Below, one piece after another: positions 53,317 to 62,086 of a DNA stretch of 64,000 nt (within the stretch, counting starts at the first letter, position 1; each line of letters opens with the position of its first letter). The position numbers and the translations under genes were made by a program. Source of the stretch: Amaricoccus macauensis_A (GTDB lineage Bacteria; Pseudomonadota; Alphaproteobacteria; Rhodobacterales; Rhodobacteraceae); NCBI RefSeq assembly GCF_049800915.1, contig NZ_JBNAFY010000003.1:372001-436000 (forward strand), read 5' to 3'. Under the pieces are notes generated by a model. That model was not told where the DNA came from, did not search any database, and saw nothing but the letters and a program-made list of their open reading frames with translations.

Positions 53317-54927
53317 TCAATTGCCTTCGCGCATGCCCCGCATGGCGGCGATCTGCGCCGGGTGAAGTTGCCCCAACCAGGTTTCCGTCAGCGGTTCGCC
53401 GTCCTTCGCAAGGAAGGCGCGCACATCAAGCGTGTCCATGTCGATGGAGGACTTGAGGTCGAAGGTCATGCGCCAGCCCTCGTCGCCCGCGATCGGCAGG
53501 ACATAGGGGTTGATGACCTCTGCCGAACCGGCGGAGATCACCGGCTCCACGCCATCCTCGGGCGTCAGCCCTTCGAGGCTCTCTCCCTCGAAATCGATCA
53601 CGACCTTGATCTGATCGGCCGGGCGCGGCTGTCCGGGCACTCCCCCTGCACCGAGCCGCGTGGCGGTGGTCCGGGCCAGGCGTCCGCCATGAGGCTCACG
53701 CTCTCCCCAGTACATCCGGTAGTTGAACGCACGCGCGTCCCCAGCTTCGGGAAGCTCGGCCGGCAACCAGTAGGCGACGATATTGTCATAGATCTCGTCG
53801 TCCGTGGGGATCTCCACGAGCTGCACGACGCCCTGGCCCCAGTCGCCGGTGGGCTCGATCCAGACCGAGGGGCGGCGGTCGTAGAACACCCCGTCATCCT
53901 CGTAGTTGTCGAAGTCCCGGTCGCGCTGGATCAGGCCGAAACCGCGCGGGTTGGTGTCCGAGAAGCTCGAGGTCGCCACATGCGACGGGTTGCCCAGCGG
54001 CCGCCAGATCTGCTCGCCGGCACCCGTGACCATCGACAGCCCATCCGAATCGTGCACTTCGGGGCGCCAGCTGAATGCTTGCACCCGGTTGGTCTCCGAA
54101 TACCAGAACATGGAGGTGAGCGGCGCGATCCCGAGCCGTTCGACCGGCGCGCGGAAGTAGAGCTCGGTTTGGATGTCCATCACCTGCCCGGTGTCGTTGG
54201 CGATCTCCATCCGGTAGGCGCCGGTGATCCGCGGCCCGTCCATCAGCGCGTAGATGATGACGTCGGTTTCCGGGTTCACGCTGTCCTCGATGTAGAACTC
54301 GGTGAAGCGCGGAAATTCCTCGGGCGTGTTCAGCCCCGTGTCGATGGCAATGCCACGCGCCGAGAGGCCATACTGCCGTTCCGCGCCATCGGTGCGGAAA
54401 TAGGCGCCGCCGAGGAAGGAGATCCAGTCGGTGTTGAGATCCTCGCGCATGATGCGGAAGCCCGCGAAGCCCGCATCCTCATCGAGTTCATGCGCCGGGC
54501 TGTCCTCGGGCATGTCGAAATAGCTCTTGGAATAGCGGATCTCGCGCGCCTGGCCATTGTCCACGATGCTCATCTTCACCGGCGAGCGGAAATAGGTGCC
54601 GAGATGGAAGAACTGGAGCGGCACGTCGCCCACATCCACCGTCGCCTCACGCCGGAAGCTGATCTTCCAGTGGGCGTCGTAGTCGATGCGTTCGAGCACG
54701 TCCGGGTGATCCACCACCGGCGCCTCGTAGGGCTCGCCCGCGAGCGCCTCGGCCCGGTCCTTCAGGATGTCGAAGGAGAAATCCTCGCTCGGGCCCAGAT
54801 CCGGCATGAACGGCGGGCTCGTCTGGGCGAAGGACACCCCGGCAGGGCCCATGCCCGCAGCAATGATCGCTGCGGCGGCGATCCGGATCAGGGCCTGGCG
54901 GCCACGGGCGGCGACGGCTGAGTTCAT
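53317..54927 (-). CDS. opgG: periplasmic glucan biosynthesis protein OpgG/MdoG
   Basis: Needed for osmoregulated periplasmic glucan synthesis. The 536-residue protein has a signal peptide (IRIAAAAIIAAGMGPAGVSFA) followed by the MdoG domain: FSFDILKDRAEALAGEPYEA, ISFRREATVDVG, FLGGAYFRTDGAERQYGLSA, RGIAIDTG, FTEFYIEDSV and a second domain after ~400 (TWLGQLHP at the end). The glucosyltransferase OpgH is not adjacent. The choice between OpgG and OpgD is not certain. ATG at 54927 is family-consistent. Divergent from surf1. Confidence 0.88.
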   Translation of the reverse strand: MNSAVAARGRQALIRIAAAAIIAAGMGPAGVSFAQTSPPFMPDLGPSEDFSFDILKDRAEALAGEPYEAPVVDHPDVLERIDYDAHWKISFRREATVDVGDVPLQFFHLGTYFRSPVKMSIVDNGQAREIRYSKSYFDMPEDSPAHELDEDAGFAGFRIMREDLNTDWISFLGGAYFRTDGAERQYGLSARGIAIDTGLNTPEEFPRFTEFYIEDSVNPETDVIIYALMDGPRITGAYRMEIANDTGQVMDIQTELYFRAPVERLGIAPLTSMFWYSETNRVQAFSWRPEVHDSDGLSMVTGAGEQIWRPLGNPSHVATSSFSDTNPRGFGLIQRDRDFDNYEDDGVFYDRRPSVWIEPTGDWGQGVVQLVEIPTDDEIYDNIVAYWLPAELPEAGDARAFNYRMYWGEREPHGGRLARTTATRLGAGGVPGQPRPADQIKVVIDFEGESLEGLTPEDGVEPVISAGSAEVINPYVLPIAGDEGWRMTFDLKSSIDMDTLDVRAFLAKDGEPLTETWLGQLHPAQIAAMRGMREGN

Positions 54928-55154
54928 CAATCGAAGTCTCCAGAACATTGGCTGCGGGCCAAACCGGCCCCGCCGCTCTCTCATACGAATTTTTGGGATT
55001 CGCGCCAGAGCAGCCGCCTCAAACCGGGCGAAAATCGGGCATGTTTCGCGGTTTTCGCTTCGAATAGGCGGGCGGCCGCGCGCAGGCGGGGGCTTGTGCC
55101 GCGCCATCTCGCATCGCAAACAGGCCGGGCCGCAACGAGGAGGAGCCCGAGGAC

Positions 55155-55826
55155 ATGAACCGCCGAATGATTGCGCCGCTGCTCTTCGGTGTCGTGGGCG
55201 TGGCGATTCTGCTGAACCTGGGCGCCTGGCAGATGCGCCGCCTGGCCTGGAAGACCCATATCATCGACACCATCGAGGCCCGCATGGCCGCCCCCGCGGC
55301 TCCCGTCCCCGCCAGCCCCGATCCCGAGGAAGACCGCTACCGCCACATCCGCGCCACGGGCGAGATCGAGCCGGGCGAACTGCATGTCTATACCTCCCAC
55401 CCGCCCCATGGCGTCGGCTACCGGATCGTCGTGCCGCTCGCGCTCGAGGATGGCCGCCGGATCCTGCTCGACCGCGGCTTCGTGCCGATCGACGAGAAGG
55501 AGACGCCCCGCCACCTGGGCGCGATCACGGTCGAAGGGGCGCTGCAATGGCCGCGCGAACAGGACAGTTTCACCGCCGAGCCGGACCTCGAGAAGAACAT
55601 CTGGTTCGCCCGCGACGTGCCCCGAATGGCCCAGGCGCTCGGGACCGAACCCGTCCTCCTCGTGACGCGTGCCAGCGACGACCCCGAGCAACCGCTGCCG
55701 CTTCCCGTCTCGGTGAATATCCGAAACAATCACCTGGAATACGCGATCACCTGGTTCTCCCTTGCCCTCGTATGGGCGGTGATGACACTCTTTCTACTTT
55801 CGCGTATCAAGCGCCGAACCGATTGA
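55155..55826 (+). CDS. surf1: SURF1 family cytochrome oxidase assembly protein
   Basis: Inner-membrane factor for heme a insertion into aa3 oxidase. The 223 residues have an N-terminal helix (PLLFGVVGVAILLNLGAWQM) and a C-terminal helix (YAITWFSLALVWAVMTLFLL) with a periplasmic middle that includes YRIVVPLALEDGRRILLDRGFVP. The NHLEYAITWFSLA motif is diagnostic. It is 20 bp before thrC, an order common in Rhodobacterales; the cox genes themselves are not in this window. Confidence 0.94.
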   Translation: MNRRMIAPLLFGVVGVAILLNLGAWQMRRLAWKTHIIDTIEARMAAPAAPVPASPDPEEDRYRHIRATGEIEPGELHVYTSHPPHGVGYRIVVPLALEDGRRILLDRGFVPIDEKETPRHLGAITVEGALQWPREQDSFTAEPDLEKNIWFARDVPRMAQALGTEPVLLVTRASDDPEQPLPLPVSVNIRNNHLEYAITWFSLALVWAVMTLFLLSRIKRRTD

Positions 55827-55846
55827 TGCAGAGCACTGGACCATCG

Positions 55847-57241
55847 ATGAAATACATTTCCACCCGCGGCGGCGCACCGACGCTCGGCTTCGAGGAGACC
55901 ATGCTCACCGGTCTGGCCCGCGACGGCGGGCTCTACGTGCCCGAAACCTGGCCCACGCTGACCGAAGAGGAAATCACCGCCCTCGCGGGCCTGCCTTATG
56001 AAGAGGTCGCGTTCCGCGTCATGCGCCCCTTCGTGGGCGAGGCCTTCACCGACGAGGAGTTTCGCGCGATTCTGACCCGCGCCTATGCCGGGTTCGGCCA
56101 TGTGGCGCGCTGCCCGCTCTCCCAGATCGGGCCGAACGACTGGTTGCTCGAACTGTTCCACGGGCCCACGCTCGCGTTCAAGGACGTGGCGATGCAGCTC
56201 ATCGGCCAGCTCTTCGAGGCCAGCCTGAAGCGGTCGGGCAAACGCGTGACCATCGTGGGCGCGACCTCCGGCGACACGGGCTCCGCAGCCATCGAGGCCT
56301 TCCGCGGGCTCGATGCGGTCGAGGTCTTCATCCTCTTCCCCCACGGCCGCGTCTCCGACGTCCAGCGCCGGCAGATGACCACGCCAGACGACGCCAATGT
56401 CCACGCACTCGCCATCGACGGTGATTTCGATGACGCCCAGGCCCGTGTGAAGGACATGTTCAACGATCACGCCTTCCGCGACGGCGTGGGCCTTGCGGGC
56501 GTCAACTCGATCAACTGGGCCCGCGTTCTGGCGCAGGCGGTCTACTACTTCACTGCTGCGGTTTCCCTCGGCGCCCCCCACCGCAAGGTAAGCTTCACCG
56601 TGCCCACCGGCAATTTCGGCGACATCTTCGCCGGATACGTGGCAAAGAAGATGGGCCTGCCCATCGACCGGCTGGTGATCGCCACCAATCAGAACGACAT
56701 CCTCCACCGCACGCTCGATAGCGGCGCGCATGTGAAGGAAGGCGTGACCCCCTCGATCAGCCCCTCGATGGACATCCAGGTGAGCTCGAACTTCGAGCGG
56801 CTCCTGTTCGAGCTCTACGACCGCGAGGGTGCGGCCGTGGCGCAGCTGATGGGCGAGCTATCCGGCGCAGGTGGCTTCACCCTGTCGCAGGGCGCACTCC
56901 AACGGCTCCGGGCGGAATTCGACAGCGCCCGCGCCTCCGAGGAGGAAACCTCCGAGACCATCCGCACCGTGCTGGCCGAGACAGGACAGGTGCTCTGCCC
57001 CCATACGGCCGTTGCCGTGAAGGCCGCGCGCGAAAAACGCGGCGATGCGTCCGTACCCATGGTCGTGCTTGCCACCGCCCATGCTGCGAAATTCCCCGAC
57101 GCGGTGGAATCGGCCTGCGGCATCCGCCCACCCCTGCCCGCGCGCATGTCGAACCTATTCGATCTGCCGGAACGGGTGACGCGCGTCGAGAACGATCTGG
57201 GCGCAATCCAGTCCATCGTGGGCGGGGAAAGAGTCGCATGA
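55847..57241 (+). CDS. thrC: threonine synthase
   Basis: PLP enzyme converting O-phosphohomoserine to threonine. The 464-residue protein begins MKYISTRGGAPTLGFEETML, with the PLP lysine in LELFHGPTLAFKDVAMQLIG and the phosphate loop TSGDTGSAAIEAF, then NSINWARVLAQAVYYF and GNFGDIFAGYVAKKMG. ATG at 55847 was chosen over distant in-frame starts. Its stop overlaps the start of the M16 peptidase (ATGA), so the two are coupled. Confidence 0.97.
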   Translation: MKYISTRGGAPTLGFEETMLTGLARDGGLYVPETWPTLTEEEITALAGLPYEEVAFRVMRPFVGEAFTDEEFRAILTRAYAGFGHVARCPLSQIGPNDWLLELFHGPTLAFKDVAMQLIGQLFEASLKRSGKRVTIVGATSGDTGSAAIEAFRGLDAVEVFILFPHGRVSDVQRRQMTTPDDANVHALAIDGDFDDAQARVKDMFNDHAFRDGVGLAGVNSINWARVLAQAVYYFTAAVSLGAPHRKVSFTVPTGNFGDIFAGYVAKKMGLPIDRLVIATNQNDILHRTLDSGAHVKEGVTPSISPSMDIQVSSNFERLLFELYDREGAAVAQLMGELSGAGGFTLSQGALQRLRAEFDSARASEEETSETIRTVLAETGQVLCPHTAVAVKAAREKRGDASVPMVVLATAHAAKFPDAVESACGIRPPLPARMSNLFDLPERVTRVENDLGAIQSIVGGERVA

Positions 57242-58500
57242 GTGTAGAGATCCACACGCTTTCCAACGGGCTGCGCATTGCAGTCGAGACGATGCCGGGC
57301 CTGCATTCCGCCTCCATCGGTCTCTACATCACCGCCGGCGGCCGCCACGAGCGGATCGAGCAGAACGGTGTGGCGCATTTCCTGGAACACATGGCCTTCA
57401 AGGGCACGCCCCGGCGGAATGCCCGCCAGATCGCCGAAGAGATCGAGGACGTGGGCGGCTATATCAACGCCTACACCGGCAAGGAGATGACCGCCTATTA
57501 TGCGCGCGTGCTCGAGCCCGATGTGGAAAGCGCGCTCGACCTGCTCTCGGATATCGTCTTCAACCCGCTCTTCGACCAGCCCGACATCGAAGTCGAGCGC
57601 AACGTGATCCTCCAGGAGATCGGCCAGGCGCTCGATACGCCCGACGACATCATCTTCGACTGGCTCCAGGAAACCGCCTTTCCCGAACAGCCCTTCGGCC
57701 GCACCATCCTCGGACCGGCAGATCGGGTATCGAGCTTCGGCAAACCGGACCTTTCGACCTTCGTGCGCGAGCACTACAGCCCCGATCAGGTGATCCTCGC
57801 GGCCTCGGGTGCCGTCGATCCCGAGCGGCTTCTTGCCGCCGCCGAAAAGCATCTCGGCCACCTGAAGGCCCGAAGCGCCGATGCGCCTTTGCCCGCCCGC
57901 TTTCATGGCGGAGAGCGCCGCGAAACCCGCAAGCTCGAGCAAGTGCACATGGCGATGGCCTTCGAGAGCCCGACGGCCGTGTCGGACGAAGCCCATACGG
58001 CGCAAATCTATACCGTCGCCATGGGCGGCGGCATGTCGTCGCGCCTGTTCCAGCAGCTGCGTGAGCAGCGCGGCCTCTGCTACACGATCTTCGCCCAGGC
58101 CTCTGCCTATTCCGATATCGGCCAGATCACGCTCTATGCCGGCACAGGGCCGGACCAGATCGGCGAGCTCTGCAACCTGACCATGGACACGCTGCGACAA
58201 TCCGCCGAAGGGCTGGATCAGGCCGAGATCGACCGCGCCCGCGCCCAGCTCAAGGCTGGCATGCTCATGGGCCTCGAAAGTCCCTCGGCACGGGCCGAGC
58301 GCCTGGCGCGGATGATCGCGATCTGGGGACGTGTTCCACCGATCGAGGAGACATTGGCCAAGCTTGACGCGGTCGATTTCAACGCGGTCCGCGATTTCGG
58401 GCAGTCGCTTGCCTTGCGCAGCGACCCGGCGGTCGTTCTGCTCGGTCCGGCATCTGGCGCGCCGGAGCGTGCCGCATTGGCGGCGCGACTGGCTGCATGA
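57238..58500 (+). CDS. M16-family zinc peptidase (processing-peptidase-like)
   Basis: 420-residue metallopeptidase. The inverted zinc motif HFLEH is at 47-51 and a downstream Glu lies in PDIEVERNVILQEIG, as needed for catalysis. The N-terminal GLRIAVETMPGLHSASIGLY and C-terminal GGGMSSRLFQQLREQRGLCY are typical of the alpha/beta MPP-like bacterial proteins. It overlaps thrC by four bases and the following acetyltransferase by four bases. The natural substrate is unknown. Confidence 0.93.
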   Translation: MSVEIHTLSNGLRIAVETMPGLHSASIGLYITAGGRHERIEQNGVAHFLEHMAFKGTPRRNARQIAEEIEDVGGYINAYTGKEMTAYYARVLEPDVESALDLLSDIVFNPLFDQPDIEVERNVILQEIGQALDTPDDIIFDWLQETAFPEQPFGRTILGPADRVSSFGKPDLSTFVREHYSPDQVILAASGAVDPERLLAAAEKHLGHLKARSADAPLPARFHGGERRETRKLEQVHMAMAFESPTAVSDEAHTAQIYTVAMGGGMSSRLFQQLREQRGLCYTIFAQASAYSDIGQITLYAGTGPDQIGELCNLTMDTLRQSAEGLDQAEIDRARAQLKAGMLMGLESPSARAERLARMIAIWGRVPPIEETLAKLDAVDFNAVRDFGQSLALRSDPAVVLLGPASGAPERAALAARLAA

Positions 58501-59114
58501 ACGCCGTGACCGGGAGTCTGCTGCTCAGGCGCCGCAGTATGCCGGTCATACGCACGAATCGGCTCATCTTGCGGCTGCCGGAGATGTCGGATCACGTGCA
58601 ATGGGCGCAGGTCCGCCGCAACGGCGAGGATTTTCTGCGGGTCTGGGAGCCGAACTGGGCCACAGACCATTTTTCACGCAAGGCGTTCCGGGCGCGGGTT
58701 TCATGGGCCGCACGGGCACGCGACGAGGGCCGGGCGCTGCCGCTCTTCCTCATTCGCCGCACGGATCGCCAATTTATGGGGGCGATCACCCTCGACAACA
58801 TCCGCCGTGGCCCGGCCCAGATCGGCCAGGTGGGCTACTGGATCGGCCCGGATTTCTCGCGCCAGGGCTACATGTCCGAAGCGCTCAATGCGCTCGTGGA
58901 ACATGCTTTCACCAGCCTGGACCTGAGCCGTATCGAAGCGGCATGCCTGCCCGAAAATTCCCCGTCCCGAGGTCTGCTGGAGAAGTGCGGATTTCGCTAT
59001 GAAGGCGTGGCGCGCAGCTATCTCCAGATCGCCGGACGTTGGCGCAACCATGTGCTCTATGCCAATCTGCGCTGGGATCGGCGCGCATCGAGCGAACCCG
59101 AAGGGATGCTGTGA
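58497..59114 (+). CDS. GNAT acetyltransferase (RimJ-like)
   Basis: 205-residue RimJ/RimL-type N-acetyltransferase. RTNRLILRLPEMSDHVQWAQ, QVGYWIGPDFSRQGYMSEAL (acetyl-CoA loop RQGYMS) and LDLSRIEAACLPENSPSRGL are family features. It overlaps the M16 gene (ATGA) and the FAD oxidase (TGATG), so it belongs to the same operon. The substrate might be a ribosomal-protein N-terminus; not demonstrated. Confidence 0.9.
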   Translation: MNAVTGSLLLRRRSMPVIRTNRLILRLPEMSDHVQWAQVRRNGEDFLRVWEPNWATDHFSRKAFRARVSWAARARDEGRALPLFLIRRTDRQFMGAITLDNIRRGPAQIGQVGYWIGPDFSRQGYMSEALNALVEHAFTSLDLSRIEAACLPENSPSRGLLEKCGFRYEGVARSYLQIAGRWRNHVLYANLRWDRRASSEPEGML

Positions 59115-60547
59115 TGGCCAGTGAGCACGGGATCAATCCGGCGGGCCCCGATGTGCTCCAACACATCGAGGCTGCCATCGGCGCCGCTGCCATGCTCTCG
59201 CCGGAAGCCCGCTACCTCGAGGAACCGCGAGGCCGCTACCACGGACAGGCCGCGGCGATCCTGCGGCCCGCCTCCACCGAAGAGGTCGCGGCCGTGGTCC
59301 GCATCTGCGCCGAGGCGCGGGTGGGGATCGTGCCCTTCGCCGGCGGCACGGGCCTTGTGGGTGGCCAGATCGCGGAGGATCTCCCCGCCCCGCTCGTCCT
59401 GTCCTTCGAGCGGATGAACCGCATCCGGCATGTCGATGTCACAGACAACGCGATCGTGGCGGAAGCGGGGGTGATTCTCGCCGATGTCCAGGCCGCCGCC
59501 GAGGCCGCAAACCGCCGCTTTCCCCTTTCCCTCGCCTCGGAAGGCACCGCGCGGATCGGCGGGCTGCTCGCCACCAATGCGGGCGGGCTCAACGTTCTGC
59601 GCTACGGCAATGCCCGCGACCTGTGCTACGGCGTCGAGGCCGTCATGGCGGACGGCAGCACGTTCGAGGGCCTGCGCCCGCTGATGAAGAACAACATGGG
59701 CTACGATCTGCGCCACCTGCTCATCGGCTCCGAGGGCACACTGGGCCTGATCACTGCCGCAAGCCTCCGGCTCTACCCGATCCCGTCCCATGCGGCGACC
59801 GCCTGGCTTGCGGTGCCGTCACCCGCAGCCGCGCTTGACCTGCTGGCACTTGCCCGCGACCGGATGGGCCATTCGATCAGCGCCTTCGAACTCATGTCGT
59901 GCCGCGGCTTCGACTTCCTCGCCGAAACCATGCCCCAGATCCCGCAGCCCCCGCGCCTGGGAACCGACTGGATCGTGCTGACGGAGGCCGAGGAAGGCCC
60001 CGGCACCGCGCTCGAGGAGCGCTTCGCAGAGCTGATCGAGACCGCCATGACGGAGGGCCTCGTCGAAGACGGGCTGATGGCCCAGAACGAGGCGCAGCGA
60101 AAATCCTTCTGGACCGTCCGCGAAACCATACCGGAAGCCAACCGCCTCATCGGCTCGATCTCGAGCCACGATGTTTCCGTCCCGCCCTCTCAGCTGGTAA
60201 CCTTCATTGACGAGGCAGGCCGCGCGCTGGCCGCGCTGGACCCGGACATGCGGATCAACTGCTTCGGCCACCTGGGCGACGGAAACCTGCACTACAACGT
60301 CTTCCCCCCGAAGGGCCGGACACGCGCGGATTTCGAGAACCTGCGCGGCACGGTCAAGCAGACCGTCCACGAATGCGTGCACGAGCTCGGCGGCTCGGTC
60401 GGCGCGGAACACGGTGTCGGACGCCTCAAGGTGCAGGATTTGCAACGTTTTTCCGCACCCGGCGAGTATCGCGCCATGCAGCGGATCAAATCCGCGCTCG
60501 ATCCGGAGGGGATTCTCAATCCCGGTGCGGTCATCGCTCAGAACTGA
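59114..60547 (+). CDS. FAD-linked oxidase (GlcD/D-2-hydroxyacid dehydrogenase type)
   Basis: 477-residue flavoprotein of the VAO family oxidising a D-2-hydroxy acid. FAD domain PFAGGTGLVGGQI and LLATNAGGLNVLRYGNARDL; C-terminal catalytic region HLGDGNLHYNVFPPKG and SVGAEHGVGRLK, with the metal-binding His residues of D-lactate or D-2-hydroxyglutarate dehydrogenases. D-2-hydroxyglutarate or D-lactate are both possible. It is the last gene of the surf1-thrC-M16-GNAT run. Confidence 0.9.
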   Translation: MASEHGINPAGPDVLQHIEAAIGAAAMLSPEARYLEEPRGRYHGQAAAILRPASTEEVAAVVRICAEARVGIVPFAGGTGLVGGQIAEDLPAPLVLSFERMNRIRHVDVTDNAIVAEAGVILADVQAAAEAANRRFPLSLASEGTARIGGLLATNAGGLNVLRYGNARDLCYGVEAVMADGSTFEGLRPLMKNNMGYDLRHLLIGSEGTLGLITAASLRLYPIPSHAATAWLAVPSPAAALDLLALARDRMGHSISAFELMSCRGFDFLAETMPQIPQPPRLGTDWIVLTEAEEGPGTALEERFAELIETAMTEGLVEDGLMAQNEAQRKSFWTVRETIPEANRLIGSISSHDVSVPPSQLVTFIDEAGRALAALDPDMRINCFGHLGDGNLHYNVFPPKGRTRADFENLRGTVKQTVHECVHELGGSVGAEHGVGRLKVQDLQRFSAPGEYRAMQRIKSALDPEGILNPGAVIAQN

Positions 60548-60588
60548 GGGAAAGCGCCATTTCCGCAGCCGGAGCCCGGAAATGAAAT

Positions 60589-60618
60589 GCGCCCTCTCTC
60601 GGGGGAAAGAGAGGGCGC
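60589..60618 (+). terminator. strong hairpin after the oxidase gene
   Basis: GCGCCCTCTCT / AGAGAGGGCGC, a perfect 11-bp stem with an 8-base loop, 42 bp after the stop. The following TCTAACC is not a U-tract, so it may act with a factor or as a 3'-end stabiliser. Confidence 0.6.
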
Positions 60619-60784
60619 TCTAACCAGACTGGAGGGTCTGAGGGTTTGCAAGCAACATGTCCGTTCGTTGGACATTTACTTTTTCGGCCAGAATGGTTAC
60701 TAAAGATTTAACTACTTTCGATGAATTCGCGCTTTGCGTGTATTTTTTCCCAAACCGCTCAGTTCACTGATCGTGACCTCGAAA

Positions 60785-61396
60785 TCACGCCTGTCCAGGG
60801 CGGTTCAGCGCAAAGACCGTCTCCACCGCGGCATAGTCCCGATACCCCAGACGGCTGAGTGGCCGATAGGCCGTCACATCTACCATGCCATCCTTCAGAA
60901 TGGCCGGATCGATATGGATGCCGACAACCTCTCCAAGCACGAGAAAGGACGCCTGCGCGGGAAGATCGATGATCTGCCAGAGCCGGCACTCGAACGCCGC
61001 CAGGGCGGTGGCGATACGCGGAACGGAGACGATCTCGCACGACGCCTTCTCCAGCCCGGCCAGATCGAACTCGTCCACATCTGACGGATAGCTGCCGCTG
61101 CTGACATTCATCGCATCCGACATCGCCATGGGCACCACGTGATGCACGAATTCGCCGCGCGCGCGGATATTGGCGAGAGTGTCCTTGCCCTCATCCGTCG
61201 CGCCCTTTCCACCGGTGCTTGAGAACATCAGCATCGGCGGCTTGTCGGCCACCGCATTGAAGAAACTGTAGGGGGCGAGATTCGCTCGACCCGTCGTGTC
61301 CAGAGTGGAGATCCAGCCGATCGGGCGGGGAGAGATCAGAGCCTTGAAGGGATCATGCGGCAAACCATGGGCATCAAGACCCGGACGATAGAACAT
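60785..61396 (-). CDS. flavin reductase-like (FMN-binding split barrel) protein
   Basis: 203-residue protein with the flavin reductase domain: FKALISPRPIGWISTLDTTG, NLAPYSFFNAVADKPPMLMF and SDVDEFDLAGLEKASC. It likely binds FMN and reduces flavin with NAD(P)H for a partner monooxygenase, which is not nearby. The start ATG at 61396 is consistent. Divergent from a GNAT gene. Confidence 0.87.
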   Translation of the reverse strand: MFYRPGLDAHGLPHDPFKALISPRPIGWISTLDTTGRANLAPYSFFNAVADKPPMLMFSSTGGKGATDEGKDTLANIRARGEFVHHVVPMAMSDAMNVSSGSYPSDVDEFDLAGLEKASCEIVSVPRIATALAAFECRLWQIIDLPAQASFLVLGEVVGIHIDPAILKDGMVDVTAYRPLSRLGYRDYAAVETVFALNRPGQA

Positions 61397-61512
61397 GAAC
61401 CAAGCACTCCAATGGACATTTCCCCCAGTTTATGAGCGTGATACCAGCAAGTCGAGCGGGCCAGAGCCGCTCTTGCCCAAGACCAGAACGATGCGGAGCC
61501 TGACCGGCACAG

Positions 61513-62046
61513 ATGTTTCGCCTCTACCGGGAACGCCCCGACGACCAGTTTGAAGTCGAATACCTCTACGACCTCGCCTTCGCGCCGGGCCGTACGGCCC
61601 TGTCGTCCTATCGCTTGCGCGACGGCGTCGATCCGGTGGCCGGGCTCTCGCTTGTGGCGCGCGACGAATACGATGTGCTGGCCGGGGCAATCCGCTACTG
61701 GCCGGTGCGCGTCGGCGTCCGCGGCGACGCAGCCCTCCTCCTCGGCCCCGTGGCTGTCCACCCCACCCGCCAGGGGGAAGGGCTCGGAGCGCTCCTCATC
61801 ATGGAAAGCCTGCAAAAGGCCAGCGAGACCGACTGGACACGGGTGATCCTCGTGGGCGACGAGCCCTATTATTCGCGGTTTGGCTTCTCGCGTGAGAGGG
61901 CGCGAAGCCTGAGCTTTCCCCCTCCAACCAATCCCGACCGGCTTCTTGCCCGCGCGTTGAAACCCGGAGCCTTCAGAGGCGTCGGCGGAATGGTCGAGAA
62001 CTGGTCGCAATGGTCGCCGCGCACATTGCGCAGCAGCGGACGCTAG
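61513..62046 (+). CDS. GNAT N-acetyltransferase
   Basis: 177-residue acetyltransferase. The acetyl-CoA binding stretch is LLLGPVAVHPTRQGEGLGAL (V-x-P-x-x-Q-G-x-G-x-G/A), followed by RVILVGDEPYYSRFGFSRER, typical of the YhbS-like group. Substrate unknown. It converges with ptsP (40 bp between stops). Confidence 0.88.
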   Translation: MFRLYRERPDDQFEVEYLYDLAFAPGRTALSSYRLRDGVDPVAGLSLVARDEYDVLAGAIRYWPVRVGVRGDAALLLGPVAVHPTRQGEGLGALLIMESLQKASETDWTRVILVGDEPYYSRFGFSRERARSLSFPPPTNPDRLLARALKPGAFRGVGGMVENWSQWSPRTLRSSGR

Positions 62047-62086
62047 ACAAGCACCGTCCGAAAAAGGGGTCTCGCACCACGGCCCG